From assembly GCF_030732985.1 (NCBI RefSeq), contig NZ_JASHJX010000035.1, forward strand, positions 1 to 48,234: a stretch of DNA of 48,234 nucleotides, written 5' to 3'. The notes under the pieces were generated by a model that was not told the origin of the DNA, ran no database searches, and saw only the letters and a program-made list of their open reading frames with translations. Each line of letters opens with the position of its first letter. Position 1 is the stretch's first letter. The stretch comes from Nioella sp. MMSF_3534. GTDB lineage: Bacteria; Pseudomonadota; Alphaproteobacteria; Rhodobacterales; Rhodobacteraceae. Shown piece after piece: positions 1 to 8,008 of the stretch. The translations under genes were made by a program, and so were the position numbers.

Positions 1-128
1 GGGAAGGGGGGGCGGATCAAGCCCCGAGTTGCTGGATGTGTCGCAAACGGGCCAGCCAGAGCAGTGGCCTGACCATAGCCTTCCCGAAAGCACCCCATCA
101 GACATGACCGGAACAGGAGATTCCTCGA

Positions 129-1436
129 ATGACAGAGCCGACACACAGCCCCGATCTGCTGGTGGTGGGGGGCGGCACCGCCGGGTTTGGCGCAGCGGTT
201 GCCGGGGCGCGGCAGGGGGCGTCTGTGTGCCTGATCGAAGCCGGTGCCAAACTGGGCGGCGTCATGGCCTTTTGCCCCGGTATGCCATGGGGCGGCGGTT
301 TTCCTTGTGACGTGTCGATCGGGGGCCTCTTCGACGAGCTGACGGACAGGCTGGCCGCGATGGACCCGCCCGCCGCCGAAAAGCGCTATTCGACGCTGGA
401 AAACTTCGGGGCGGAGGTGATCTATGACCCTGACATGGCGCAGATCGAGATGTTCGCCATGCTGGAGGAGGCAGGCGTTCATCTGCACCTGAACACGCTG
501 GCCGAGGCCCCGGTGATGGACGGCAACCGGATTGCCGCTGTCCGCGCGATGGACCGGCATGGGCCGCTGACCTTCCGTCCCCGAATGGTGGTCGATGCCT
601 CTGGCGATGGCCATGTCGCGGCACAGGCGGGGGTCCCTTTCGATCTGGGCGACGCCAGCGGCAAGATGATGGGCGTGACGCTGTCCTTCCTGATGGTGAA
701 CGCGCCCTGGGATCAGGTCTTTGCCGAGGGCGACCCCTATTTCACGCGCTTCGCAGAAAAAGGCGTGGCCGAGGGGCGGCTGCACCCGGACCTCGCGCAG
801 CTTTACATGATGAAGGGGTTTCACCCCGGTACGGTCTTCTGCAACTCGGTCATCATCCGCAATGTGGACGGCACCGACCCGGCCTCGGTCGCGCGCGCGA
901 CGCAGGAAGGCCGCCGCCGGGTGGCGCATCTGGTGGCGTTTCTGCGAACCGATGTGCCGGGGTTCGAACGTGCCTGGATGACGGCGCTTGGCCCCACCGT
1001 GGGTGTGCGTGAAACCCGCAAGCTGCATGGGATGCACCGGCTGACGGGGGCAGAGGTCGCGGCAGGCACAAAGTTCCCCGACGGGATCGTGGCCTGTTCC
1101 AACCCGGTCGATGACGTGATGCGCGGGGACGGTGGCGCGATGACCCATGACGCGGCATTGGAGGAGGGGTTCTATACGCTGCCCTTCCGCGCACTGGTGC
1201 CCGAACGGGTGGAAAACCTGATGTTCGCGGGCCGCAACGTGTCCGCCGACCCGGTGGCCTTCGCCTCGATCCGGGGGATGCCGCAATGCATGGCAATGGG
1301 GCAGGCCGTGGGCAACGCTGCGGCGCTGGCGCTGGCGGGCAGCGCCCCGGTTCAGGCGCTGGACCCGGCCCGTGTGGTCGCGGCCATGCAGGCGCAGGGG
1401 CTGCGCGGGCTGGCGGGGCAGGGGCTGCGGGATTAA
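129..1436 (+). CDS. FAD-dependent oxidoreductase (FAD_oxidored family)
   Basis: A 435-residue flavoprotein of unknown substrate. The N-terminus carries a Rossmann dinucleotide-binding motif (LLVVGGGTAGFGAA, residues about 10-23) ending in an acidic residue of the second strand (LIEA), as in FAD-binding oxidoreductases. Near the C-terminus, FAGRNVSADPVAFASIRGMPQCMAMGQA resembles the second FAD contact, with GQAVGNAAALA following, as in the FAD_oxidored (PF12831-like) group. The ATG at 129 has an AGGAG about nine bases upstream, so this start is preferred. The stop overlaps the stop of trmD on the other strand within a TTAA. No signal peptide is visible, so a cytoplasmic location is inferred. 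The substrate cannot be told from sequence. Confidence 0.8.
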   Translation: MTEPTHSPDLLVVGGGTAGFGAAVAGARQGASVCLIEAGAKLGGVMAFCPGMPWGGGFPCDVSIGGLFDELTDRLAAMDPPAAEKRYSTLENFGAEVIYDPDMAQIEMFAMLEEAGVHLHLNTLAEAPVMDGNRIAAVRAMDRHGPLTFRPRMVVDASGDGHVAAQAGVPFDLGDASGKMMGVTLSFLMVNAPWDQVFAEGDPYFTRFAEKGVAEGRLHPDLAQLYMMKGFHPGTVFCNSVIIRNVDGTDPASVARATQEGRRRVAHLVAFLRTDVPGFERAWMTALGPTVGVRETRKLHGMHRLTGAEVAAGTKFPDGIVACSNPVDDVMRGDGGAMTHDAALEEGFYTLPFRALVPERVENLMFAGRNVSADPVAFASIRGMPQCMAMGQAVGNAAALALAGSAPVQALDPARVVAAMQAQGLRGLAGQGLRD

Positions 1437-2245
1437 CCCTGGTTCTTGCGGGCCTGATAGGCGGACCACAGGTCCGGGCGCCGTTCCCGCGTCAGGGCCT
1501 CGGACTGCGCCTTGCGCCACGCTTCGATCTTGCCGTGATGGCCAGAGAGCAGAACCTCGGGGATTTCCCGGCCTTCCCAGATGGCGGGCTTGGTGTATTG
1601 CGGGTGTTCCAAGAGCCCGTCAGAGAAGCTTTCCTCCTCGGTCGAGGCCTGGTTGCCCAGAACATTGGGAATCAGCCGCACGGTGGCGTCGATGACGGTC
1701 TGCGCCGCGATCTCTCCGCCCGTCAGCACGAAATCCCCGATCGAAATCTCTTCCATCCCGAAATGGTCGATGACCCGCTGATCCACCCCTTCAAACCGCC
1801 CGCAAAGCAGGGTCATCCCCTCGGCCTGGGAAAAGCGTTGCGCGTCGGCCTGGGTGAAGGGCTTGCCACGGGGGCTGAGGTACACACGCGGCCAGCGGGC
1901 GGGATCGTTCGGCGTGCCGTTGGAGGCCATCCGCATTGCCCGCCCCAGAACATCGGGCCGCATCACCAGCCCGGCCCCGCCGCCGGCAGGCGTGTCATCG
2001 ACGTTGCGATGCTTGCCCACCCCAAAGATGCGCAGGTCAATCGGCTCCAGCGCCCACAACCCCTGTTGCAGCGCCTTGCCGGTCAGGGATGCGCCCAGAA
2101 CACCCGGAAAGACCTCGGGGAACAGCGTCAGCACCTTGGCCGTCCACGCGCCCTTCAGGCGGGGCGTGGGCGTCATCAGGTCCCGGGGCTTCAGGCTCGC
2201 GCTGATCGACAGGCGGCCATGGGATTTGGAGGGTGCATCGGACAT
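1433..2245 (-). CDS. trmD: tRNA (guanine-N1)-methyltransferase TrmD
   Basis: This SPOUT-class methyltransferase forms m1G37 in tRNAs with G36 next to the anticodon and prevents +1 frameshifting. The core starts with KVLTLFPEVFPGVLG and continues with DDTPAGGGAGLVM and LCGRFEGVDQR, both of which build the knotted SAM-binding site; IGDFVLTGGE follows. The open frame extends far upstream, but the homologous part starts at MSDAPSKSHG, so the ATG at 2245 is chosen (270 residues). The roughly 40-residue N-terminal extension before the core is, from memory, normal for Rhodobacteraceae. It lies downstream of rimM on the same strand but is separated from it by an opposite-strand lipoprotein gene, unlike the usual contiguous rpsP-rimM-trmD order. 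It converges on the FAD oxidoreductase with overlapping stop codons. Confidence 0.95.
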   Translation of the reverse strand: MSDAPSKSHGRLSISASLKPRDLMTPTPRLKGAWTAKVLTLFPEVFPGVLGASLTGKALQQGLWALEPIDLRIFGVGKHRNVDDTPAGGGAGLVMRPDVLGRAMRMASNGTPNDPARWPRVYLSPRGKPFTQADAQRFSQAEGMTLLCGRFEGVDQRVIDHFGMEEISIGDFVLTGGEIAAQTVIDATVRLIPNVLGNQASTEEESFSDGLLEHPQYTKPAIWEGREIPEVLLSGHHGKIEAWRKAQSEALTRERRPDLWSAYQARKNQG

Positions 2246-2294
2246 GGGCCAAGGGGTTACAAGCAAGCGTGGCGCGATACAATAGAGGCTGTTA

Positions 2295-2311
2295 CGGGCA
2301 AGGCTTGCCCG
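2295..2311. other. Perfect hairpin between trmD and the 3D-domain lipoprotein
   Basis: CGGGCAA and TTGCCCG form a 7-bp perfect stem around a GGC loop. It lies in the 147-base divergent intergenic region (2246-2392) that must hold the promoters of trmD and of the lipoprotein gene. There is no adjacent T-run, so it is not an obvious terminator. It could be an operator or an mRNA leader element of trmD. Confidence 0.4.
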
Positions 2312-2392
2312 GCCACGCCCTGAAAAGCTTGATTTTTCGGCCAGAATGCTAGGGTATAGGGCAGTTTTTGAACAAACGGATTTCTGACGGCC

Positions 2393-3133
2393 ATGTTCTC
2401 TCGTCTTCTGCGCCGCCTGCTTGTGTGCGGTTTCGGTCTTGGCGTCGCGGGTTGCGGCGCTCAGCATGCCCCGCCGCCGGACGGCACCCCAATCACGGTC
2501 TGGGCCACGGTCTATCGCCTGGTGGACGGCCGCACGGATGGCGGCGGCATCCCGATCCGCAGCATGGGCGGCAGGGTGATTGGCCCCACAGTCGCGCGAG
2601 CTGACTGGTGTGCGGGGGCACTGGCGGGCAGCCTGCGGGTGGGGGGCGAGGTTTTCAACTTTGCAGGCGTCACCGGATCGCCGCAGGCCAATTGCAGCCA
2701 TGGACCAAGCGAGCGTGTACGCTGGCAACGCTCACCGCACCCCTACGGCACAGGGGCCCGCAGCAACCCGCTTCACCCGTTTCGCACCATCGCCTGCGAT
2801 CTGGGATGGGTTGGCGGGTCCACCCCGTGGGTGAATGGCGGCTACCCGGAATTCGGTCAGCGCATCTATATCCCTGCGGCTGACGGAGTGGAGTTGCCCG
2901 ATGGAACCGTGCATGACGGCATCTTTGTCTGCGAGGATACGGGCGGCGCGGTGACCGGCAACCATATCGACGTGTTTCTTGGCCCCATGTCCGGCCCGAT
3001 GAGCCGGGTCATTGCCCGCAACCCGTTCGATTTCGTCAGCCATGGAGACCACGCCGAGGTGCAGGCCTTCCTTCTGCCGATGGAAACGGACCCGCAGCCG
3101 CAACCCTGCCGAGGCCTGTTCTGTCCGCGATAG
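2393..3133 (+). CDS. 3D-domain lipoprotein, hypothetical
   Basis: A 246-residue predicted lipoprotein. The N-terminus has basic residues, a hydrophobic stretch and a lipobox ending in VAGC (Cys at about residue 21). Later come YGTGARSNPLHPFRTIACDLGW, GQRIYIP, LPDGTVHDGIFVCEDTGG and NHIDVFLG. This is the layout of the 3D domain, named for three conserved Asp residues, as in the C-terminal part of MltA-type transglycosylases. A cell-wall role is therefore plausible, but the MltA catalytic barrel is missing. It lies alone on the plus strand between rimM and trmD, stopping three bases from the end of rimM. The start is the ATG giving the signal peptide; no strong ribosome binding site is seen. 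Confidence 0.75.
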   Translation: MFSRLLRRLLVCGFGLGVAGCGAQHAPPPDGTPITVWATVYRLVDGRTDGGGIPIRSMGGRVIGPTVARADWCAGALAGSLRVGGEVFNFAGVTGSPQANCSHGPSERVRWQRSPHPYGTGARSNPLHPFRTIACDLGWVGGSTPWVNGGYPEFGQRIYIPAADGVELPDGTVHDGIFVCEDTGGAVTGNHIDVFLGPMSGPMSRVIARNPFDFVSHGDHAEVQAFLLPMETDPQPQPCRGLFCPR

Positions 3134-3136
3134 CGA

Positions 3137-3649
3137 TCAGTCTTCGTCGAACAGCCCCTCGGGCGGGTCCACCACGATCCGGCCTGCAGTCAGGTCGACG
3201 GTTGGCACGATGGCCTGTGTGAAGGGCACCAGAACCGTGCCGGACTTGCCCTTCTGGCGGACCTCCAGCAAATCGCCCGCGCCATGGTTCATCACCGCAT
3301 GAACCTGCCCCAGATCGGCCCCGCCGGTATCGACAACGGTCAGGCCGATCAGGTCGGCATGGTAGAATTCATCATCGGGCAGGGCAGGCAGGGCCTCGCG
3401 CGGGGCATAGAGGCGGACGCCCTTCAGTGCGTCGGCCTCTTCCTTGGTCTTTACACCCGACAGGCGCACCGCGAAGCCGCCCTTTACGGGGCGGGTGATG
3501 GTCACCTTGAACTCGCGTGAGCCTTTTTCGTCCGACAGGGGGCCGTAGTCGCCAAGCGCCGAGGGTTCGGCGCAGAAGCTTTTGACCCGTGCTTCTCCCC
3601 GGACTCCGTAGGAACCGGTGATCGCGGCCAAGCAAACTCTGTCAGACAT
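3137..3649 (-). CDS. rimM: 16S rRNA processing protein RimM
   Basis: RimM binds S19 and assists maturation of the 30S head. The N-terminal beta-barrel begins [25 protein letters not shown], where the G-x-x-G-x-x-G-E core is the family signature. The PRC-barrel follows ([24 protein letters not shown] ... [15 protein letters not shown]). The frame is open upstream, but homology starts at this Met, so the ATG at 3649 is used (170 residues, normal length). It overlaps the end of the small membrane-protein gene by eight bases, which suggests translational coupling. Downstream trmD is interrupted by an opposite-strand gene. Confidence 0.95.
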   Translation of the reverse strand: MSDRVCLAAITGSYGVRGEARVKSFCAEPSALGDYGPLSDEKGSREFKVTITRPVKGGFAVRLSGVKTKEEADALKGVRLYAPREALPALPDDEFYHADLIGLTVVDTGGADLGQVHAVMNHGAGDLLEVRQKGKSGTVLVPFTQAIVPTVDLTAGRIVVDPPEGLFDED

Positions 3650-3836
3650 GGTGAACCTCCAAGGCGGGAAGATAGGCGTCAACGGGCGGCAATTCCACGT
3701 AAATCGCAACCCAGAACAGGAAGATGAAAGCGGCGGCCACGAGGATCAGGATCACGCCGACGAGTTTCGCAGGGCCATCGCCCATGATCAGCAGGTAAAG
3801 CCCCAGTATCGCGAAGGCGATCGGCAGAAGGATCAT
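3642..3836 (-). CDS. Small two-helix membrane protein, unknown function
   Basis: A 64-residue hydrophobic protein. Two membrane segments are clear: [18 protein letters not shown] and [20 protein letters not shown], followed by a short polar tail. The ATG at 3836 is preferred to the upstream TTG (3842) because a GAGG lies eight bases before the ATG. The gene begins ten bases after the bluB stop and overlaps the rimM start by eight bases, so it is very likely co-transcribed and coupled. I do not recognise the family. Its conservation beside rimM would be the best test of whether it is real. Confidence 0.6.
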   Translation of the reverse strand: MILLPIAFAILGLYLLIMGDGPAKLVGVILILVAAAFIFLFWVAIYVELPPVDAYLPALEVHHV

Positions 3837-3846
3837 CGGCAATACC

Positions 3847-4476
3847 TCAGCGGATCAGCAGGTCCAGCGTGCTGTCGCGCTGCTCCCATCCGAGCCGTTC
3901 CAGTTCCGGGGTTTCGCCATCTTCTTCCGGCAGGCCGACGCACAGATAGGCGACAAGCGCCCAATCCTCGGGCACCTCCAAATCGCGCGTCAGTCTTTCG
4001 TCATCCAGGATCGAGACCCACCCGACGCCAAGCCCCCGTGCCCGCGCCGCCAGCCAGAACAGCATCAGCGCCGACACGACGGAATAGCGCAGCATCTCGG
4101 GCATGGTCTGGCGTCCCAGACCCGCGCCCTTTGTGGTCGCTTCGTCAGAGAAGGCGGCCAGCTGAACCGGGGCCTCGCGCATGCCCGACAGTTTCAGCCC
4201 GGCATAGCGTTCGGCTTTGTCGCCGCTGTAGCCCGCCAACGCCTGCGCATTGGCAGCCTCGAAATTCTCGACGGCAAGCGCCCGCTTTTCGGCACTGTCC
4301 ACCCGGACCAGCCGCCACGGTTCCGACAGCCCGACCGAGGGCGCAAGTGAAAAGGCGCCGAGGGCTTCCGCCAACAGCGCCTCGTCCACCGGATCGGGAC
4401 GGAAGCGGCGCACATCGCGCCGCCACCGCATCAGATCCGTCAGATCGTCTTGAAAGCCGCGAGAAAACGCGCGCAT
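3847..4476 (-). CDS. bluB: 5,6-dimethylbenzimidazole synthase BluB
   Basis: BluB uses oxygen to cannibalise reduced FMN and form 5,6-dimethylbenzimidazole, the lower ligand of cobalamin. It has the nitroreductase fold. The FMN-phosphate contact RRDVRRFR is at residues 19-26, APSVGLSEPWRLVRV at 45-59, NFEAANAQAL after that, and GLGVGWVSIL near residue 150. The length of 209 is normal. The distinction from ordinary nitroreductases rests on the RRDVRRFR, SVG-SEPWR and GVGWVSI blocks. It is oddly placed six bases downstream of rpsP in a ribosome/SRP gene run rather than in a cob cluster. The corrinoid-dependent dehalogenase at 20435-23626 is a possible consumer of its product. Confidence 0.9.
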   Translation of the reverse strand: MRAFSRGFQDDLTDLMRWRRDVRRFRPDPVDEALLAEALGAFSLAPSVGLSEPWRLVRVDSAEKRALAVENFEAANAQALAGYSGDKAERYAGLKLSGMREAPVQLAAFSDEATTKGAGLGRQTMPEMLRYSVVSALMLFWLAARARGLGVGWVSILDDERLTRDLEVPEDWALVAYLCVGLPEEDGETPELERLGWEQRDSTLDLLIR

Positions 4477-4481
4477 TCCGA

Positions 4482-4874
4482 TTACTCTTCGGAAGCGGCT
4501 TCTTCTTCGGCCGGGGCAGCAGCAGCTTCGGCAGCTTCAGCGGCCTTGGCGGCTTTCTCTTCTGCGCGCTCCAGGGCTTTCTTGCCGGGGGCACCCTTCT
4601 TCAGGTTGGCACGCTCTTTCTTCTCGACGACGCCAGCGGCTTCGAGGAAGCGGGACACGCGGTCGGTCGGCTGCGCGCCTTCACCCAGCCAGTACTGCAC
4701 GCGCTCCATGTTCATCTGAACGCGGTCTTCGCTGTCCTTGGGCAGCAGCGGGTTGTAGGTGCCGAGCTTCTCGATGTAGCGGCCATCGCGCGGCATGCGG
4801 CTGTCGGATGCCACGATGCGGTAGAAGGGGCGCTTCTTGGAGCCGCCGCGGGCGAGCCGGATTTTCATAGCCAT
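4482..4874 (-). CDS. rpsP: 30S ribosomal protein S16
   Basis: S16 binds the 5' domain of 16S rRNA in the small subunit body. The core [33 protein letters not shown] and [14 protein letters not shown] is textbook. At 130 residues it is longer than the roughly 80 residues of E. coli S16; the extra part is a Lys/Glu/Ala-rich, probably helical tail ([19 protein letters not shown]), common in alphaproteobacteria. The first of two close ATGs is chosen because AGGAG lies at the right distance from it. The chorismate mutase gene ends 39 bases upstream and bluB follows six bases downstream. Confidence 0.96.
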   Translation of the reverse strand: MAMKIRLARGGSKKRPFYRIVASDSRMPRDGRYIEKLGTYNPLLPKDSEDRVQMNMERVQYWLGEGAQPTDRVSRFLEAAGVVEKKERANLKKGAPGKKALERAEEKAAKAAEAAEAAAAPAEEEAASEE

Positions 4875-4913
4875 TGTGAGTGTCTCCTTTGAATGGCGGT
4901 CGAGGCCGGGGCC

Positions 4914-5210
4914 TCAGGATTGGTGCTGTTTGTGGTGCTGAATCACTTCAGCGATGATGAAGTTCAGGAACTTCTTGGCGAATTCGGGGTCGAGATCGGC
5001 CTCTTTCGCCAGATCCTCCAGCCGCGCGATCTGTTTGGCTTCGCGGGCCGGGTCGGAGGGGGGCAGGTCGTGGGTGGCCTTCAGCCGGCCCACGGCCTGC
5101 GTGTGCTTGAACCGCTCGCCAAGCGTATAGACAAGGATCGCGTCCAGCCGGTCGATGGACTCGCGATGCCCTTTCAGGATCTCGGCGGCGCGGGCGGTGT
5201 CGTCGCTCAT
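4914..5210 (-). CDS. Chorismate mutase (AroQ class)
   Basis: This enzyme converts chorismate to prephenate, the first step toward phenylalanine and tyrosine. It is a 98-residue, all-helical AroQ-type mutase. Recognisable elements are RESIDRLDAILVYTLGERF (first helix with the active-site Arg), the conserved Lys in VGRLKA, the Asp-x-x-Arg-Glu segment DPAREAKQIARL, and the distal EVIQHHKQ with the Gln that contacts the substrate ether oxygen. The start codon overlaps the preceding GNAT stop in an ATGA, so translation is coupled. It sits in an ffh-rpsP transcription unit, an arrangement I believe is usual in Rhodobacteraceae. Confidence 0.9.
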   Translation of the reverse strand: MSDDTARAAEILKGHRESIDRLDAILVYTLGERFKHTQAVGRLKATHDLPPSDPAREAKQIARLEDLAKEADLDPEFAKKFLNFIIAEVIQHHKQHQS

Positions 5211-5791
5211 TGCAGGGTCTCCTCTGCGCAGTGGCGGAATACTTGGATGGCGTTTCCATGGGCCGCTTCGGCGGCGGCATCGCGGGTCGCGCCAAGCCGT
5301 TCGGCCAGCCGAATTGACCGGGTGTTGTCATGGTCGATGGTGCTGACCAGCGTTTTCAGCCCGAGCGTGTCGAAGGCATGGGCACGGGCGGCGCGGGCGG
5401 CCTCCTGCGCGTAGCCGTGGCCTTCCGCTTCGGGCAGGAACAGATAGCCCAGTTCCGGTTCATGGTCGCCCGGTTCGAACCCCAGAAGGACGAAGCCGAT
5501 GGTGTCGCCTGTGTCGCGGGTCTCAACCGTCCAGACGCCATGCCCGCGCAACAGCCAGCAGGCCACCATCTGCGCAAAGTCGAGCCAGAGCGCATCGCGG
5601 TCGGTGTTGTCGTCCACCAGATACTGACCCCGGTCACTTTCACCGATGGCAGCATAAGTCTCGAAATCCTCGATCCGGGGGGCGCGCAGCACCAGCCGTT
5701 CGGTGTCCAGCACCGGCAAGGTGGCCTGCAGCGACGTGGCGAATGCAGCGGCGGGGCCGGTTGCGGGAATCTCGTGCGGGGCGCGGATCAT
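5207..5791 (-). CDS. GNAT-family N-acetyltransferase (RimJ/RimL-like), copy 2
   Basis: A 194-residue acetyltransferase of the Acetyltransf_3 type. LPVLDTERLVLRAPRIEDF opens the fold, ELGYLFLPEAEGHGYAQEAARA forms strand 4 and the acetyl-CoA pyrophosphate loop (in the GHGYAQEA position of R/Q-x-x-G-x-G/A), and STIDHDNTRSIRLAERLGA is the C-terminal arm. The acceptor is unknown; relatives act on ribosomal-protein N-termini or small amines. It overlaps both neighbours by four bases (ATGA). It shares the LxTERLVLRAPR opening and the HDNTRSI/SRNTRSI block with the upstream GNAT, so the two probably arose by tandem duplication. Confidence 0.85.
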   Translation of the reverse strand: MIRAPHEIPATGPAAAFATSLQATLPVLDTERLVLRAPRIEDFETYAAIGESDRGQYLVDDNTDRDALWLDFAQMVACWLLRGHGVWTVETRDTGDTIGFVLLGFEPGDHEPELGYLFLPEAEGHGYAQEAARAARAHAFDTLGLKTLVSTIDHDNTRSIRLAERLGATRDAAAEAAHGNAIQVFRHCAEETLQ

Positions 5792-6339
5792 TGCAGCGCC
5801 TCCGGTGCGGGGTGGCGGAAGACCAGTATGACCTCGCCTTCCTCAGCTTCGGGTGCCTTGGCGTTTGCATCCACTTCGCATCCCATACGTTCCGCAAGGG
5901 CGATGGACCGTGTGTTGCGGCTGTCGATATAGGACACCGCCGTCGGCCAGCCGAGATCTTGATAGGCAAACCGACGCGCCTCTTTCGCGGCTTCAAGGGC
6001 AAAGCCCTTGCCCTCGGCATCAGCATTCCAGACCGTCCAGCCGAGTTCCTGTTCCGGCCAGTCGATCGGATGCCAGGGGCCGGTCATCCCGATAGGTGTC
6101 TCGGGGTCTGATCTGAGCGCGAAGACAAAGCTGCCATAGCCGCGCAGCATCCACATACCCGCCACATGCGCGAAGGCGCGCCATGCCTTTGCGGGATCGG
6201 CGATCATCGGGCCACCGATGAATTCGGCCCGGCTGCTTGCCGTGAAGTCGCACCAATGCTGCACATCCCCCATGCGCGGGGCGCGCAGGACGAGACGCTC
6301 GGTTTCGAGCGTGGGGATATGCGGCAGGGCTGTGGTCAC
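5788..6339 (-). CDS. GNAT-family N-acetyltransferase (RimJ/RimL-like), copy 1
   Basis: A 183-residue acetyltransferase. IPTLETERLVLRAPRMGDV is the first strand and turn, ELGWTVWNADAEGKGFALEAAKEA holds the acetyl-CoA loop, and YIDSRNTRSIALAERMGCEV is the typical Asn-rich C-terminal block. It begins inside the last codons of ffh (ATGA overlap) and ends inside the start of the next GNAT by the same four bases, so the run ffh-GNAT-GNAT-chorismate mutase is a chain of coupled cistrons. The acceptor is not predictable. The link to SRP and ribosomal genes hints at a ribosomal-protein or nascent-chain target, but that is only context. Confidence 0.85.
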   Translation of the reverse strand: MTTALPHIPTLETERLVLRAPRMGDVQHWCDFTASSRAEFIGGPMIADPAKAWRAFAHVAGMWMLRGYGSFVFALRSDPETPIGMTGPWHPIDWPEQELGWTVWNADAEGKGFALEAAKEARRFAYQDLGWPTAVSYIDSRNTRSIALAERMGCEVDANAKAPEAEEGEVILVFRHPAPEALQ

Positions 6340-7853
6340 TTCTTCTTTCCGAAGCCTGACAGGCCGGGGGGCAGCGGGGCACCGCCGAGGCCGGGCATAT
6401 TGCCCGAACCGGGCGCGCCAAGCTGCTTTGCGGCCTGTTCCAGTGCCGCCTGATCCATGCCGCCTGCACCGGGGCCGCCGGGCATTCCGGGCATGCCGCC
6501 GCCCTTGCCAAAGAGCGCGCCGAGACCGCCGCGCATCATTCCCTTTTTGCCCATCTTGCCAAGCTTCTTCATCGCGTCTGACATCTGCCGGTGCATCTTC
6601 AGCAGCTTGTTCAGTTCGGCCACATCCTGCCCGGCCCCTGCCGCGATCCGCTTTTTGCGGCTGGCCTGCAGCAACCCGGGATTGGCACGCTCGCGCTTGG
6701 TCATGGAATTGATCAGAGCGATTTGCCGCTTGATAACCTTGTCGTCGAACCCGGCATCCTCGACCTGCTTGGCCATCTTCTTCATGCCCGGCATCATCGA
6801 CATCATGCCTTCCATGCCGCCCATCTTGAGCATCTGTTCCAGCTGGCCCTTCAGGTCGTTCATGTTGAACATACCCTTCTGGAAGCGCTTCATCATGCGC
6901 TCGGCCTGTTCGGCCTCCAGCGTTTCCTGGGCTTTCTCGACCAGGGCCACGATGTCGCCCATGCCGAGGATGCGGCCGGCGATCCGCTCGGGCTCAAACG
7001 TTTCCAGCGCATCCATCTTTTCGCCGAGACCGACAAAGCGGATGGGCTTGCCGGTGATCGCCCGCATCGAGAGCGCCGCACCACCGCGCCCGTCACCGTC
7101 CATCCGGGTCAGGCAGACGCCGGTCACGCCGATCTTGTCGTCAAATTCCTTCGCGACATTCACCGCGTCCTGACCGGTCAGGCCATCGACCACCAGCAGC
7201 GTTTCGCGGGGGGTCGCGATGTCGCGCACTTCCTGTGCCTGCTGGATCAGTTCTGCGTCGATATGCAGACGACCGGCGGTGTCCAGCATGTAGACGTCAT
7301 AGCCACCTAAGCTGGCCTGCGTCTTGGCGCGCTTGGCGATTTGTTGCGCGGTCTCGCCCTTCACGATCGGCAGGGTGTCCACACCGATCTGCACACCCAG
7401 AATGGCCAGCTGTTCCATAGCCGCCGGGCGGTTGGTATCGAGCGAGGCCATCAGCACCTTCTTGCCTTCACGTTCCTTCAAACGCTTGGCAAGCTTGGCG
7501 GTGGTGGTGGTTTTACCGGACCCCTGAAGGCCCACCATCAGGATCGGGGCGGGCGGATTGTCGATCTTCAGCGCGCCGGGGTCGCCCTCGCCCCTCAGGG
7601 TCTCGATCAGCTCGTCATGGACGATCTTGATGACCTGCTGGCCGGGGGTGACCGACTTGGTGACCGCCGCGCCTGTAGCTTTCTTTTCGACCGATTTGAT
7701 GAAGTTGCGCGCCACCGGCAGCGAAACGTCCGCTTCCAGCAACGCCACCCGCACCTCGCGCATCGCGGTGCGAACGTCATCCTCGGACAGGGCACCCTGC
7801 TTGGTCAGGCGGTCGAAGACACCAGACAGGCGTTCGGACAGATTTTCGAACAT
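6336..7853 (-). CDS. ffh: Signal recognition particle protein Ffh
   Basis: Ffh is the SRP54 GTPase that binds 4.5S RNA and signal sequences and docks with FtsY at the membrane. The helical N domain spans roughly residues 1-90. In the G domain, G1 is GLQGSGKTTTTAKLA (109-122), DTAGR is at 191-195, and TRMDGD at 249-254. The methionine-rich M domain follows (MKRFQKGMFNMNDL, MGGMEGMMSMMPGMKKM) with the RNA-binding SMTKRER block. The tail is Gly/Met/Pro-rich and ends in FGKKK. The total of 505 residues is slightly long because of this tail. It has its own promoter and a structured leader upstream and is the first gene of the minus-strand chain ending near rpsP or rimM. Confidence 0.97.
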   Translation of the reverse strand: MFENLSERLSGVFDRLTKQGALSEDDVRTAMREVRVALLEADVSLPVARNFIKSVEKKATGAAVTKSVTPGQQVIKIVHDELIETLRGEGDPGALKIDNPPAPILMVGLQGSGKTTTTAKLAKRLKEREGKKVLMASLDTNRPAAMEQLAILGVQIGVDTLPIVKGETAQQIAKRAKTQASLGGYDVYMLDTAGRLHIDAELIQQAQEVRDIATPRETLLVVDGLTGQDAVNVAKEFDDKIGVTGVCLTRMDGDGRGGAALSMRAITGKPIRFVGLGEKMDALETFEPERIAGRILGMGDIVALVEKAQETLEAEQAERMMKRFQKGMFNMNDLKGQLEQMLKMGGMEGMMSMMPGMKKMAKQVEDAGFDDKVIKRQIALINSMTKRERANPGLLQASRKKRIAAGAGQDVAELNKLLKMHRQMSDAMKKLGKMGKKGMMRGGLGALFGKGGGMPGMPGGPGAGGMDQAALEQAAKQLGAPGSGNMPGLGGAPLPPGLSGFGKKK

Positions 7854-7921
7854 GGGCGCGGCCCCTTTTCATCTACTTCGGTTGCCATCCCAGATAAGGG
7901 ACAGCGAGGAATGCACCAACA

Positions 7922-7996
7922 CCCCCGTGGGCGAAACTCGCTGACGGGGGGCGATCCTGAAAACAGACTCAGGACCGGAAAGCTGGCACTTCCCGG
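7922..7996 (-). ncRNA. Structured 5' leader of ffh (three stem-loops), candidate cis-regulatory RNA
   Basis: Read on the minus strand, the ffh leader holds three successive hairpins. The first pairs 7975-7982 with 7989-7996 (8 bp with one G-U). The second pairs 7956-7960 with 7969-7973 (CCTGA/TCAGG on the plus strand). The third pairs CCCCCGT (7922-7928) with ACGGGGG (7944-7950), with an inner GCGA/TCGC stem and an internal loop. A promoter-like element lies just upstream at 8009-8037, so the RNA would start near 8002. I recall, without certainty, a structured 'ffh' RNA motif described in alphaproteobacteria; an Rfam search would decide. Confidence 0.5.
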
Positions 7997-8008
7997 ATAT
8001 CAGGCGCC

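Noticed and set aside
2246-2728. N-terminal extension of the TrmD frame
   Set aside because: It overlaps the lipoprotein gene on the other strand and its promoter region, and shows no family similarity.
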